DNA of 31,571 nucleotides from DATDVT01 sp035289905. GTDB lineage: Archaea > Nanobdellota > Nanobdellia > SCGC-AAA011-G17 > GW2011-AR18. The notes under the pieces are model-generated. The model saw only the letters and a program-made list of their open reading frames with translations, was not told where the DNA came from and made no database searches. The position numbers and the translations under genes are program-made. Positions 16,209 to 22,691 of this stretch are shown in pieces. The stretch's first letter is position 1, and each line of letters opens with the position of its first letter. Where the stretch lies: the NCBI GenBank assembly GCA_035289905.1, contig DATDVT010000041.1:1-31571 (forward strand), written 5' to 3'.

Positions 16209-16625
16209 ATGGTTGGTATTTTAGGAAGGAGAACAACTTATTTTGTTTCCCCTTGTTATGAATATGTTTATAGAAGCGATAATAGAGAAGTTAGAGAGTT
16301 GGCTTCAGTTGATATTCTTAAGCATTTTATTCCAGAATTTGTTCTTATGCCTAGGCGAGATGATAGAGCTGATTGGAGTTGTGTGGTACGTAGAGGTATT
16401 TATCAAGATAGTAGATATATACTTTATGAAATAGCTGATTTGGTTGTTTCTTCTGTTGCAATTGATGGATCTCTAGGGAATACTCGAAATAGTAATATTT
16501 ACCGACGAATCTTTGAAATTACTTGTTCAGATGAACTAATGATTGGTTCTTTTTTAATAAAAAAATTTCGAGATCATGGGTATAAAGAAAGAAAAAATAT
16601 TAAATTCCCTAAAAGGATTATTTAA
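16209..16625 (+). CDS. Unknown 138-aa basic protein
   Basis: The product (MVGILGRRTTYFVSPCYEYV) is soluble and rich in Arg, Tyr, Ile and Asp, with several RRG/RRD pairs. It has four cysteines (C16, C58 and two more) that do not form a recognisable zinc motif. It lies 39 nt after the phosphoesterase gene on the same strand, behind its own A/T box (about 16180-16195), so it may be co-transcribed or separate. An overlapping frame at 16243-16434 is a shadow. No family recognised. Confidence 0.55.
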   Translation: MVGILGRRTTYFVSPCYEYVYRSDNREVRELASVDILKHFIPEFVLMPRRDDRADWSCVVRRGIYQDSRYILYEIADLVVSSVAIDGSLGNTRNSNIYRRIFEITCSDELMIGSFLIKKFRDHGYKERKNIKFPKRII

Positions 16626-16669
16626 ATTTTGAATTGTTATATTCAATGAAAAAAATAGTTGTTATTATT

Positions 16670-17071
16670 CTAACGATAGCTTTTTTGTCTCGCAGCTCTT
16701 GCACGAGAATCATTAGGTTTACGTTGTTCTTTTAGACGTATATCTGATACAATAAGCATTCTGTCATAACTTAAAAATATACTTTTTAATTTTTTATTAT
16801 ATTCAATAAATGCTTTAGAGATAGCTACTCTTGAGGCATCAGTTTGGCCTTGAATTCCACCACCTTTAACATTAACAAAAATATCTACTTCTTTTCTAGT
16901 GTCACCAGCCAGATGTATTGGTTCCATTAGTCTTTCTTTGGCTAAAATAGGGGTTATGTTTTCAATTAATCTTTTATTAATTAAAATTTTACCTGTTCCT
17001 TTTAAGAGAGTAGCACGTGCTAAAGCACATTTTCTTCTTCCAATTGTTTGGATTGTTTTTTTTGTGCTCAT
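16670..17071 (-). CDS. rpsI: Ribosomal protein uS9 (S9)
   Basis: This 133-aa small-subunit protein has the S9 signature: TIGRRKCALARATLLKGTGKILIN at the N-terminus, VKGGGIQGQTDASRVAISKAF in the centre, and a basic tail ending RARAARQKSYR that reaches the P-site tRNA. The start overlaps the L13 stop by 4 nt (ATGA type), so translation is coupled. It is the last gene of the alpha-operon-type cluster. Rpo10 (RpoN), which often follows in archaea, is not here; a convergent unknown gene comes next. Confidence 0.97.
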   Translation of the reverse strand: MSTKKTIQTIGRRKCALARATLLKGTGKILINKRLIENITPILAKERLMEPIHLAGDTRKEVDIFVNVKGGGIQGQTDASRVAISKAFIEYNKKLKSIFLSYDRMLIVSDIRLKEQRKPNDSRARAARQKSYR

Positions 17072-17472
17072 ATTTGTGATGCAATTTCTCCTATTTTTTG
17101 TTGTTTTAATGTTTTCAATCTAGATGCTTCTGCACTCTTAATGGTTTCTAATTTTAAGTTTTTTAGGTTTTCTGGAAGGCCTATGTAACATTTAACTCTC
17201 TCAAATGCTTTTCTTCCTCGTTCATCTTTATAGGGTAACATTCCCCTTATAGCTCTTCTTATTATTCTATCTGGTTGTTTAGGATATTTTGGACCATGAT
17301 GTGGATCTCCTCTTTCACGTCTTTCTTTATAATGTGTAAAGACCATTTTTTTACTGCCTGATATTATCATTTGTTCACAATTTACAATTATTATTTCTTC
17401 TCCCATTAAGGCTTTTTTAGCTACTATAGTAGCCATTCTTCCTATGATTAGATTTTTTCCATCAATTATCAT
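17068..17472 (-). CDS. rplM: Ribosomal protein uL13 (L13)
   Basis: The 134-aa product begins MIIDGKNLIIGRMATIVAKKAL and contains VNCEQMIISGSK, GPKYPKQPDRIIRRAIRGMLP and a KGRKAFERVKCYIG block, all typical of archaeal L13. It overlaps L18e upstream and S9 downstream by 4 nt each. L13 is an early-assembly protein of the large subunit. Confidence 0.97.
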   Translation of the reverse strand: MIIDGKNLIIGRMATIVAKKALMGEEIIIVNCEQMIISGSKKMVFTHYKERRERGDPHHGPKYPKQPDRIIRRAIRGMLPYKDERGRKAFERVKCYIGLPENLKNLKLETIKSAEASRLKTLKQQKIGEIASQI

Positions 17473-17816
17473 TTTATTATTCTTACTTTATTTCCTTTTG
17501 GATTCTTTTGTATTAGTTCTTTAATTGTAATTAGGTTTTTTCCTAATTTTTCTTTGGCTTGCATTGAAGCGTTAAATGTAGAGATATTTATTTTTTTTAT
17601 TAATTTCCCTTCAGATAATACCTTACCAATAACTAGAGCAGTTTCTCCATCTCTAATGTATTTATTAATTTTAAAAATGTTAACTGGTTTTTTTGATCTC
17701 GCTGGTTTTTGTAGTTCTTTAGCTACTCTTTTCCATATTTTTACATTTTCTTTTTTAGATAATTTTTCTAGATTAACACACAATTCTTTTAATGTTTCAT
17801 TAGTTGGTCCTTTCAT
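17469..17816 (-). CDS. rpl18e: Ribosomal protein eL18
   Basis: The 115-aa product has archaeal/eukaryotic eL18 features: a helical N-terminus (TNETLKELCVNLEKLSKKEN), KRVAKELQKPARSKKPVNIFKIN, and the VIGKVLSEGKLIKKINIS strand region near the end. Its presence between Rpo3 and L13 is the standard archaeal order. Both ends overlap neighbours by 4 nt. Confidence 0.94.
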   Translation of the reverse strand: MKGPTNETLKELCVNLEKLSKKENVKIWKRVAKELQKPARSKKPVNIFKINKYIRDGETALVIGKVLSEGKLIKKINISTFNASMQAKEKLGKNLITIKELIQKNPKGNKVRIIK

Positions 17817-18595
17817 TTTAATTTACTAAATTTTGTTTCAAGTTCAGTTAATTTTTCAGATAAAATATTAGCTGATTCTTTTAAAATAATTTCTGGAGGA
17901 AGTTGTCCCCATGGTTCTATTGTAATTATAAATTCTTTGTCACTTGCTGTTATTTCTATTTCACTATTTGAGGCTTCTGCACAATATTGACATAAAATAC
18001 ATTCTTCTTGATTTTTTACTTTTAATTCTTTATTTTTAACTTCAAATAGTTTTTTTGGACAAGATTTTGCAATTTCTTCAATATTTTTTGGATTTTTAAT
18101 CTTAATCTTTGGAATACCTTTATAATATATTAAACAGGATGAGTATTTAGAATGTTGTTTGCCTTTTCCTAGGGTAATTATTCCTTCCATCTCTATTTCT
18201 TGTTCATCTAGTAATTTTACAATTGGAAGATTTTCATAGACGGGTTTAATTACTGGATCTTCTATTTTCATCTCAGAAGCCATTATTGTTCCTGGACCTA
18301 TAGCTTTCAAAGTAAATTTAAGTTGACATTTAGCACAACCAGCAGCTTCACATGAACATTTTTCTGGTAGTTCATATGTTTCTAAATCTGTAATTAATGG
18401 TATTAAGCCAAGTCTATGAGATAAGATTTCATCAAAAAGGGCTGAACTGTTTTTCTTAATAGTTATATTTTTAACTGCAAGGGTTGGAACTTCAGCGAGG
18501 ATCGTTCTTCTTAATGTATTAATAAATTCATGATCTATGTTTTTAATAGTAAAGATATGTTGTTCTTTATGTTTTCCTTGTTTTTTAATTTCCAT
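17813..18595 (-). CDS. rpo3: DNA-directed RNA polymerase subunit Rpo3 (D)
   Basis: Rpo3 corresponds to bacterial alpha and eukaryotic Rpb3 and starts polymerase assembly with Rpo11. The 260-aa product has the alpha-like motif EFINTLRRTILAEVPTLAV (23-41) and LSHRLGLIPL. Four cysteines in a loop (C80, C82, C87, C90) could bind zinc. A ferredoxin-like insertion contains C179-P and C199-x2-C202-x2-C205. These four cysteines are consistent with one [4Fe-4S] cluster, as known for some archaeal Rpo3 proteins. It starts directly after the S11 stop with no gap and overlaps L18e by 4 nt. Confidence 0.96.
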   Translation of the reverse strand: MEIKKQGKHKEQHIFTIKNIDHEFINTLRRTILAEVPTLAVKNITIKKNSSALFDEILSHRLGLIPLITDLETYELPEKCSCEAAGCAKCQLKFTLKAIGPGTIMASEMKIEDPVIKPVYENLPIVKLLDEQEIEMEGIITLGKGKQHSKYSSCLIYYKGIPKIKIKNPKNIEEIAKSCPKKLFEVKNKELKVKNQEECILCQYCAEASNSEIEITASDKEFIITIEPWGQLPPEIILKESANILSEKLTELETKFSKLK

Positions 18596-19018
18596 TTATA
18601 CTCTCCTTCCCCTTTTTCCACCTTTCTTTCTACAACCATCATGTGGGATTGGTGTTACTTCTTCTATAACCCCTATTCTGAATCCTGATCTTGAAAGTGC
18701 CCTTACAGCTGCGTTTGCTCCTGGTCCAACACTAGTAGGCCCATTTTGACCACCAGGAGCTCTTATCTTTATATGTAATGCATTAATACCCTTTTCTTTA
18801 GCTTGTTCAGCTACTATTTTTGCTGCTGTCATCGCTGCAGTTGGTGAAGACTCTAAACGATGTGCTTTGACAACCATACCCCCAGATGCTTTGGCTAATG
18901 TTTCTGTACCTGTTAAATCAGTTATGTGTATTATAGTGTTATTATAAGAGGAATAAATATGTGCAATACCCCATCTTTCTCTAAAAGTTTTTTTTGGGAT
19001 TATATTTTCACTATTCAT
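18596..19018 (-). CDS. rpsK: Ribosomal protein uS11 (S11)
   Basis: The 140-aa product contains WGIAHIYSSYNNTIIHITD, MTAAKIVAEQAKEKGINALHIKIRAPGG, and the C-terminal SGFRIGVIEEVTPIPHDGCRKKGGKRGRRV typical of archaeal S11. The start overlaps the S4 stop by 8 nt and the stop abuts rpo3. It sits on the small-subunit platform. Confidence 0.97.
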   Translation of the reverse strand: MNSENIIPKKTFRERWGIAHIYSSYNNTIIHITDLTGTETLAKASGGMVVKAHRLESSPTAAMTAAKIVAEQAKEKGINALHIKIRAPGGQNGPTSVGPGANAAVRALSRSGFRIGVIEEVTPIPHDGCRKKGGKRGRRV

Positions 19019-19586
19019 CTTTTACCTCTTCTGAACCTTCTTTTATTTCTTCTTTTTTAGATTTTTGAATTAGTTTTTGTATTTCAGGATGATCTTTATC
19101 ATTATACTGAGAACTAGAGCTAAAACCTATTGTTGACTCTTCTTCTAAAGATATCATATAAGATGGAATTGTAATTTTTTTATTATTAACAATAATATGC
19201 CCATGAGAGATAAATTGTCTTGCTTGTTTTATTGTATTGGCTAGTTGTTTTTTGAAAACAAGGGTTTGTAATCTTCTGTTTAAAATATTTGTTATTGTTA
19301 TTTCTAAAACATTTTCTAATTGACTCTCTGGTGTAATAAACCCATATTTAGTTAACTTATCTAATAGTTGTTTAGTTTCAATTTGGGCTTGTTTTTTTCT
19401 TTTATCTCTAATAAGGTTTTTTGCAAGTGACGCAAATTTTCTAGCCTTTGATTCAGATTTATATATTTCTGTTTTATTTTTTAAACCATATTGTTTAACC
19501 ATTTCTCTTTCTTTATCTATTCTTTCTTTTTTCCATGGATGTAATGGTGTAGAATACTTTTTTTTAGATTTTTTAGGGTCTCCCAT
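19011..19586 (-). CDS. rpsD: Ribosomal protein uS4 (S4)
   Basis: The 191-aa product starts MGDPKKSKKKYSTPLHPWKK and has a central S4 RNA-binding domain (LQTLVFKKQLANTIKQARQF, ISHGHIIVNNKKITIPSYM). It ends with an acidic tail (EEIKEGSEEVKDE). It lies 2 nt after S13 and overlaps S11 by 8 nt. In bacteria S4 represses its alpha operon by binding the leader; whether S4 does so here is unknown, but the leader of this cluster does have a hairpin. Confidence 0.96.
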   Translation of the reverse strand: MGDPKKSKKKYSTPLHPWKKERIDKEREMVKQYGLKNKTEIYKSESKARKFASLAKNLIRDKRKKQAQIETKQLLDKLTKYGFITPESQLENVLEITITNILNRRLQTLVFKKQLANTIKQARQFISHGHIIVNNKKITIPSYMISLEEESTIGFSSSSQYNDKDHPEIQKLIQKSKKEEIKEGSEEVKDE

Positions 19587-19588
19587 CT

Positions 19589-20041
19589 TTATTTAGTACC
19601 TTTTTTACTTTTTGCTACACCTACAGCTTTACCTTTTCTAAAGTGTGCCTTTGTTCTTTGACCCCTTACTGGTTGATTTAAAGAATGTCTTATTCCTTTA
19701 TAAGATCTAATCCTTCTCATTTTCTTGATATCTGTTTCTTTAGTTAGTTTTAAATCAGCAGATGTAATATGTTTGTCAATACCTTCTTCTACATCTTTTC
19801 TTCTATTAAAAAGCCATTTTGGAATAGAATCATAGTTTAATATTAACTTTTCTAATCTTTGTATTTCTTCATCTGATAGTGTTCCTGTTATTTTGGTTGG
19901 TGGAATTTTGGTTGCATAACAGATTGCATTTGCAAAATTAAAGCCTACACCATGAATTTTTTGTAATGCCATAAGAATCTGTTTACTTCCTAATAGGTCT
20001 GTATTCCTAATTCTGACGAAGTGTTTTATGTTTTCTGCCAT
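19589..20041 (-). CDS. rpsM: Ribosomal protein uS13 (S13)
   Basis: The 150-aa product has FVRIRNTDLLGSKQILMALQKIHGVGFNFANAIC, a central helix-two-turn-helix region, and the basic tail RSYKGIRHSLNQPVRGQRTKAHFRKG that touches tRNA. It opens the S13-S4-S11-Rpo3-L18e-L13-S9 cluster. The start is supported by the TATA box at 20099-20107 and a leader of about 36 nt carrying a hairpin. Confidence 0.97.
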   Translation of the reverse strand: MAENIKHFVRIRNTDLLGSKQILMALQKIHGVGFNFANAICYATKIPPTKITGTLSDEEIQRLEKLILNYDSIPKWLFNRRKDVEEGIDKHITSADLKLTKETDIKKMRRIRSYKGIRHSLNQPVRGQRTKAHFRKGKAVGVAKSKKGTK

Positions 20042-20052
20042 TTTATTTTGGC

Positions 20053-20074
20053 AACCTGTACATGTTAGCAGGTT
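20053..20074 (-). promoter_or_regulatory. Leader hairpin of the ribosomal cluster
   Basis: On the mRNA strand AACCTG pairs perfectly with CAGGTT across a 10-nt loop containing the palindrome ACATGT. The 3' arm ends 11 nt before the S13 ATG, and its AGG is the only SD-like core in the leader, so folding would mask it. The predicted transcript start (near 20077) places the hairpin at the very 5' end. Confidence 0.5.
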
Positions 20075-20098
20075 ATGTTATTTTGGACTAAGAAGAAT

Positions 20099-20107
20099 AT
20101 TTATAAA
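20099..20107 (-). promoter_or_regulatory. TATA box of the ribosomal protein cluster
   Basis: TTTATAAAT on the minus strand, centred near 20103, is the only good box upstream of S13. It predicts a start about 26 nt downstream, near 20077. Confidence 0.55.
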
Positions 20108-20113
20108 GGTTTC

Positions 20114-20122
20114 TGTGAATTT
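20114..20122 (+). repeat. Direct repeat at the left side of the accessory block
   Basis: TGTGAATTT here recurs in the same orientation at 23556-23564, at the other end of the accessory block. It overlaps the start of the TTTGTGTAAAAAGT motif. It could be a target-site duplication or a trace of recombination. Confidence 0.35.
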
Positions 20123-20133
20123 GTGTAAAAAGT
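20120..20133 (+). repeat. TTTGTGTAAAAAGT motif, left copy 1
   Basis: A 14-bp sequence repeated exactly at 20158-20171. Its first 12 bases occur inverted at 23541-23552. It lies upstream of the S13 promoter, at the boundary between the ribosomal cluster and the accessory genes. Confidence 0.4.
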
Positions 20134-20157
20134 AGCTTTTATGTATTAAGCCCAAGT

Positions 20158-20171
20158 TTTGTGTAAAAAGT
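20158..20171 (+). repeat. TTTGTGTAAAAAGT motif, left copy 2
   Basis: Exact 14-bp copy of the motif at 20120-20133, 38 bp further on. It lies just upstream of the promoter of the lipoprotein-like gene. Confidence 0.4.
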
Positions 20172-20223
20172 GTATATTCTAAGACTAAATAAATTTTTAA
20201 GGTATATTTTAGTCATTTTTTGT

Positions 20224-20736
20224 ATGAATAAATCTTATATCATAATTTTATTATTACTTTTTGTATTGGTGATAACTAATTGTGTAACACCAAAAGAATG
20301 TAATCAGTATGAAACTGATTTTTTAACTTGTAATACTCAATTAGCTTCAAGTAATTTACTTAATAAAGAATTTCAAGATAATTATAACATTTGCTCAGAA
20401 AATCTTGAAACTTGTCAAAAAGGTTTTATAAATTTAGGAAGTAATTATAATTCTTTATCTACTTTATTTAATGGAACAGCCTATGAGTTAATTATTTGTC
20501 AGAAAGATCTTACAAGTACAATAAAAGAAAGAGATCAATTAAAAATTAAATTAAACGCCTCCATTTTAGGGGGGATAGCTCTTTTAATTGAAATCATTTT
20601 ATTAATTTTATCTAACTTTGTTGGTTCAATCTATCAAAAATTAGAAAAAAGATTTAGTCCATCTACACCTATACTTATTTTTTCAGTTATTTTTCTTATA
20701 ACCATCATTATTGTATTGATTTATATCAATACTTAA
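20224..20736 (+). CDS. Lipoprotein-like membrane protein (170 aa), unknown function
   Basis: The ATG at 20224 (MNKSYIIILLLLFVLVITNC) is preferred over an upstream frame because a TATA-like box (about 20191-20200) is centred 28 nt upstream. Residues 1-20 form a signal peptide ending in VITNC, close to a lipobox but with Asn rather than Gly/Ala/Ser before C20. After C20 comes an Asn/Gln/Ser-rich helical region with further cysteines (C26, C36, C57 and others). Two C-terminal membrane spans follow (SILGGIALLIEIILLILSNF; ILIFSVIFLITIIIVLIYI). If processed, it would be a substrate for the LspA at 2468; otherwise the N-terminus is simply a third span. It overlaps the convergent 74-aa frame by 54 nt. 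Confidence 0.6.
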   Translation: MNKSYIIILLLLFVLVITNCVTPKECNQYETDFLTCNTQLASSNLLNKEFQDNYNICSENLETCQKGFINLGSNYNSLSTLFNGTAYELIICQKDLTSTIKERDQLKIKLNASILGGIALLIEIILLILSNFVGSIYQKLEKRFSPSTPILIFSVIFLITIIIVLIYINT

Positions 20737-20907
20737 GATGATTTCTTGTACGTATAATATAGACAAAGCACATATAAGCGACCTAATAAAATAACCAATA
20801 AAACCAATTAAATAATATATTTTTATTGTGATATAAATCCACAATAGCAAATAAACAAATTGAGCCATCTTTAAAATTAATATTCCATTTTTAATTTTTT
20901 TAAACAT
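20683..20907 (-). CDS. Small unknown membrane protein (74 aa)
   Basis: The frame starts MFKKIKNGILILKMAQFVYLL and is largely hydrophobic with two probable spans. Support comes from an SD-like GGTGG 7-8 nt before the ATG and a TATA-like TTTTTAAATATATA just upstream. Against it, 54 nt of its 3' end overlap the convergent lipoprotein-like gene, and it has no recognisable family. Confidence 0.4.
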   Translation of the reverse strand: MFKKIKNGILILKMAQFVYLLLWIYITIKIYYLIGFIGYFIRSLICALSILYVQEIILSIDINQYNNDGYKKNN

Positions 20908-20931
20908 TTTTGCACCACCTATATATTTAAA

Positions 20932-20955
20932 AATAATTAGATTCTTCTAATTATT
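20932..20955. repeat. Perfect 10-bp hairpin
   Basis: AATAATTAGA and TCTAATTATT form a perfect 10-bp stem around a TTCT loop. It lies between the RHH gene and the 74-aa frame and could act as a terminator or as part of a mobile-element end. Confidence 0.45.
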
Positions 20956-20970
20956 AAGAATAAGTTTACA

Positions 20971-20997
20971 TAATTTAGAGGTGCGAAGTCTAAATTA
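20971..20997. repeat. Perfect 9-bp hairpin with a GC-rich loop
   Basis: TAATTTAGA and TCTAAATTA form a perfect 9-bp stem around GGTGCGAAG. It lies 43 nt beyond the stop of the RHH gene (minus strand), where it would form in the mRNA's 3' end. AATTTAGAGGTG within it also occurs at the psmB transcript start (10204-10215). Confidence 0.45.
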
Positions 20998-21040
20998 AAT
21001 TTTGATGATATATTTAGTATATATTCAATTAAATAATTTT

Positions 21041-21172
21041 TTATTTTTTCTTTAATTCCTTACCAATCAACTCTTCTAAAAACATAGAAACATCCTTTCC
21101 AATTTTAATACAATGAATCTTTAACTCTTTCCAAAGCTCAGGATCAATCTTAATACTCGTAGTTTTTCTCAT
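21041..21172 (-). CDS. Ribbon-helix-helix DNA-binding protein (43 aa)
   Basis: A short frame on the minus strand encodes a complete RHH protein: an N-terminal strand RKTTSIKI, helix A from DPELWKELKIHCIKIG, and helix B from DVSMFLEELIGKELKKK. This is the CopG/Arc/ParD-like fold, in which a dimer binds DNA through the paired strands, usually at repeated or palindromic sites in its own promoter. A TATA-like ATTTATATAATAC (21191-21203) is centred about 26 nt before the ATG. ATAGTATTA sites overlap that box and the start. It is divergent from the 49-aa frame and the methyltransferase. It may regulate the restriction-modification genes, or be the antitoxin or plasmid-control relic of an older element. 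Confidence 0.75.
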   Translation of the reverse strand: MRKTTSIKIDPELWKELKIHCIKIGKDVSMFLEELIGKELKKK

Positions 21173-21174
21173 TA

Positions 21175-21261
21175 ATAGTATTAATTTATAGTATTATATA
21201 AATATGTATATATCGTAGTATATCAATATTTATAAAGAAGTATAGTATTATATAATACTAT
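21175..21261. promoter_or_regulatory. Operator array of ATAGTATTA sites
   Basis: ATAGTATTA occurs at 21175-21183, 21188-21196 and 21242-21250. An inverted copy at 21253-21261 completes the perfect 20-bp palindrome ATAGTATTATATAATACTAT (21242-21261). The sites overlap the RHH promoter and start on one side. On the other they cover the predicted start (TATA ATATTTATAAAG, 21226-21237) of the transcript that includes the methyltransferase. One protein could therefore control both directions. Confidence 0.6.
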
Positions 21262-21409
21262 GAGGGGAGAATTAATAGAATCAAATTATAAGAATTTAAC
21301 ACGAGAAGAAAGAGGGAAATTAATAGCTCAAAAGTATAAAATAACCCAAAACAAAAATGGTGACTACAAAGTCGAAAATATTACGAAAAAACCAACGGAA
21401 GTTATTTAA
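21260..21409 (+). CDS. Short unknown protein (49 aa), possible transposase remnant or leader peptide
   Basis: The frame MRGELIESNYKNLTREERGK begins with an ATG inside the operator palindrome, 29 nt after a TATA-like box, so it would be leaderless. The stretch REERGKLIAQKYKIT, then GDYKV, recalls the N-terminus of some archaeal SWIM-type transposases, but that is a weak impression. It ends 37 nt before the methyltransferase start, which has its own SD. It may be a real small protein, a leader peptide or a fragment. Confidence 0.4.
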   Translation: MRGELIESNYKNLTREERGKLIAQKYKITQNKNGDYKVENITKKPTEVI

Positions 21410-21446
21410 AATGAAAAAGTTACACAAAAAATGTAAAGGGGAAAAG

Positions 21447-22691
21447 ATGAGTGAACAAAAACTATTATTCGAAAAGAAAGAAAAAGAGTTTGTATCTTGG
21501 GACTTTAAAGAGGCAGATGTAAAAGAATTTACTCATTGTATGCACACATATCCTGCTGTGATGATCCCACAAATAGCAAGAAGATTGATTCATTTATACG
21601 GAAAAAATGCAAAAAATATTTTAGATCCGTTTATGGGTACTGGGACTTCTTTAGTTGAAGCTTCATTAACTCCCCAAATAGAAGAAGCTTATGGTTTTGA
21701 TTTAAATCCTTTAGCCTTACTTATCTCAAAAGTAAAAACTACATCTATAAGTATTAATGTTTTAAAAGATAATTTAGATAATATAATTAAATCCAAAGAA
21801 TATTATAGTTTGCCAAATTTTAAAAATATAGACTTTTGGTTTAAAAAAGAGATTATTGAAAAATTAGCTATAATAAAAACAGCAATTAATAAAATTGAAG
21901 ATATTAATGTTAAAAACTTTTTTTTAGTTGTATTTTCTGAAACAGTTAGAAATGTTTCTAATACTAGAAGTAGTGAATTTAAGTTATATAGGATGACTAA
22001 AGAGAAGATAGATAAACATAATCCAGATGTATTTGAAGAATTTAATAAAATAGCTATAAGAAATATAAACGGAATGAGTGAATATATACCTGTAAAAAAT
22101 CATACTAAAGTAAATACTTTATTATTGAGTTCCACAGATACATTGCCTATTAAAGAGAATAGCATTAATCTACTTGTTACATCGCCTCCTTATGGAGACA
22201 GTAGAACTACTGTAGCCTATGGTCAATTCTCTAGATTAGCTTTACAATGGTTGGGTTATGATAATGCAAATATTATAGATAAATCTCTTTTAGGAGGAAT
22301 ACCTAGTAAGAATATAGGAGTGTACATAAATTCTCAAACACTAGAAGAAGTAATAAGTACTATATCTCAAATAGATCCAAACCGAGCAAAAGAAGTATTG
22401 AGCTTCTTTGAAGATTTTGATAAATGTGTTATGCAAATAAATAGAGTTATGGCTAAAGATAGTTATATTTGTTTTGTAGTTGGAAATAGAACCGTAAAAG
22501 GAATAAATATACCTACGGATAAAATAATGACTGAAATGTTTATGGATGTAGATAATTATGAGCATATAATAACTTACACTAGAAATATACCTAATAAGAG
22601 AATGCCAAAAGTTAATTCACCAAGCAATAAAAAAGGAGAAAATGGAAGTACAATGACTAAAGAATTTATTTTTGTTCTTCATAAGATTTAG
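21447..22691 (+). CDS. Type II DNA methyltransferase (probably N4-cytosine)
   Basis: The 414-aa product has a motif X-like segment HTYPAVMIPQIARRLI (33-48), the SAM-binding motif I DPFMGTGTSLVEA (60-72), and the catalytic motif IV TSPPYGDSR (245-253). TSPPY is typical of amino-methyltransferases, mostly m4C. The 170 residues between motifs I and IV probably hold target recognition. The partner endonuclease is of the MvaI/BcnI type, whose known cognate enzymes make m4C in CCNGG-like sites. The start at 21447 is set by an AAAGGGG SD just upstream; longer frames from 21357 or 21411 overlap the 49-aa gene. The 3' end overlaps the convergent endonuclease gene by 26 nt. Confidence 0.88.
   Translation: MSEQKLLFEKKEKEFVSWDFKEADVKEFTHCMHTYPAVMIPQIARRLIHLYGKNAKNILDPFMGTGTSLVEASLTPQIEEAYGFDLNPLALLISKVKTTSISINVLKDNLDNIIKSKEYYSLPNFKNIDFWFKKEIIEKLAIIKTAINKIEDINVKNFFLVVFSETVRNVSNTRSSEFKLYRMTKEKIDKHNPDVFEEFNKIAIRNINGMSEYIPVKNHTKVNTLLLSSTDTLPIKENSINLLVTSPPYGDSRTTVAYGQFSRLALQWLGYDNANIIDKSLLGGIPSKNIGVYINSQTLEEVISTISQIDPNRAKEVLSFFEDFDKCVMQINRVMAKDSYICFVVGNRTVKGINIPTDKIMTEMFMDVDNYEHIITYTRNIPNKRMPKVNSPSNKKGENGSTMTKEFIFVLHKI

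Noticed and set aside
16899..18749. Plus-strand frames of 70-91 aa opposite the ribosomal genes
   Set aside because: All are antisense to well-recognised ribosomal protein and rpo3 genes.
22341..22565. 74-aa minus-strand frame
   Set aside because: Antisense to the 3' part of the methyltransferase gene, with no support of its own.
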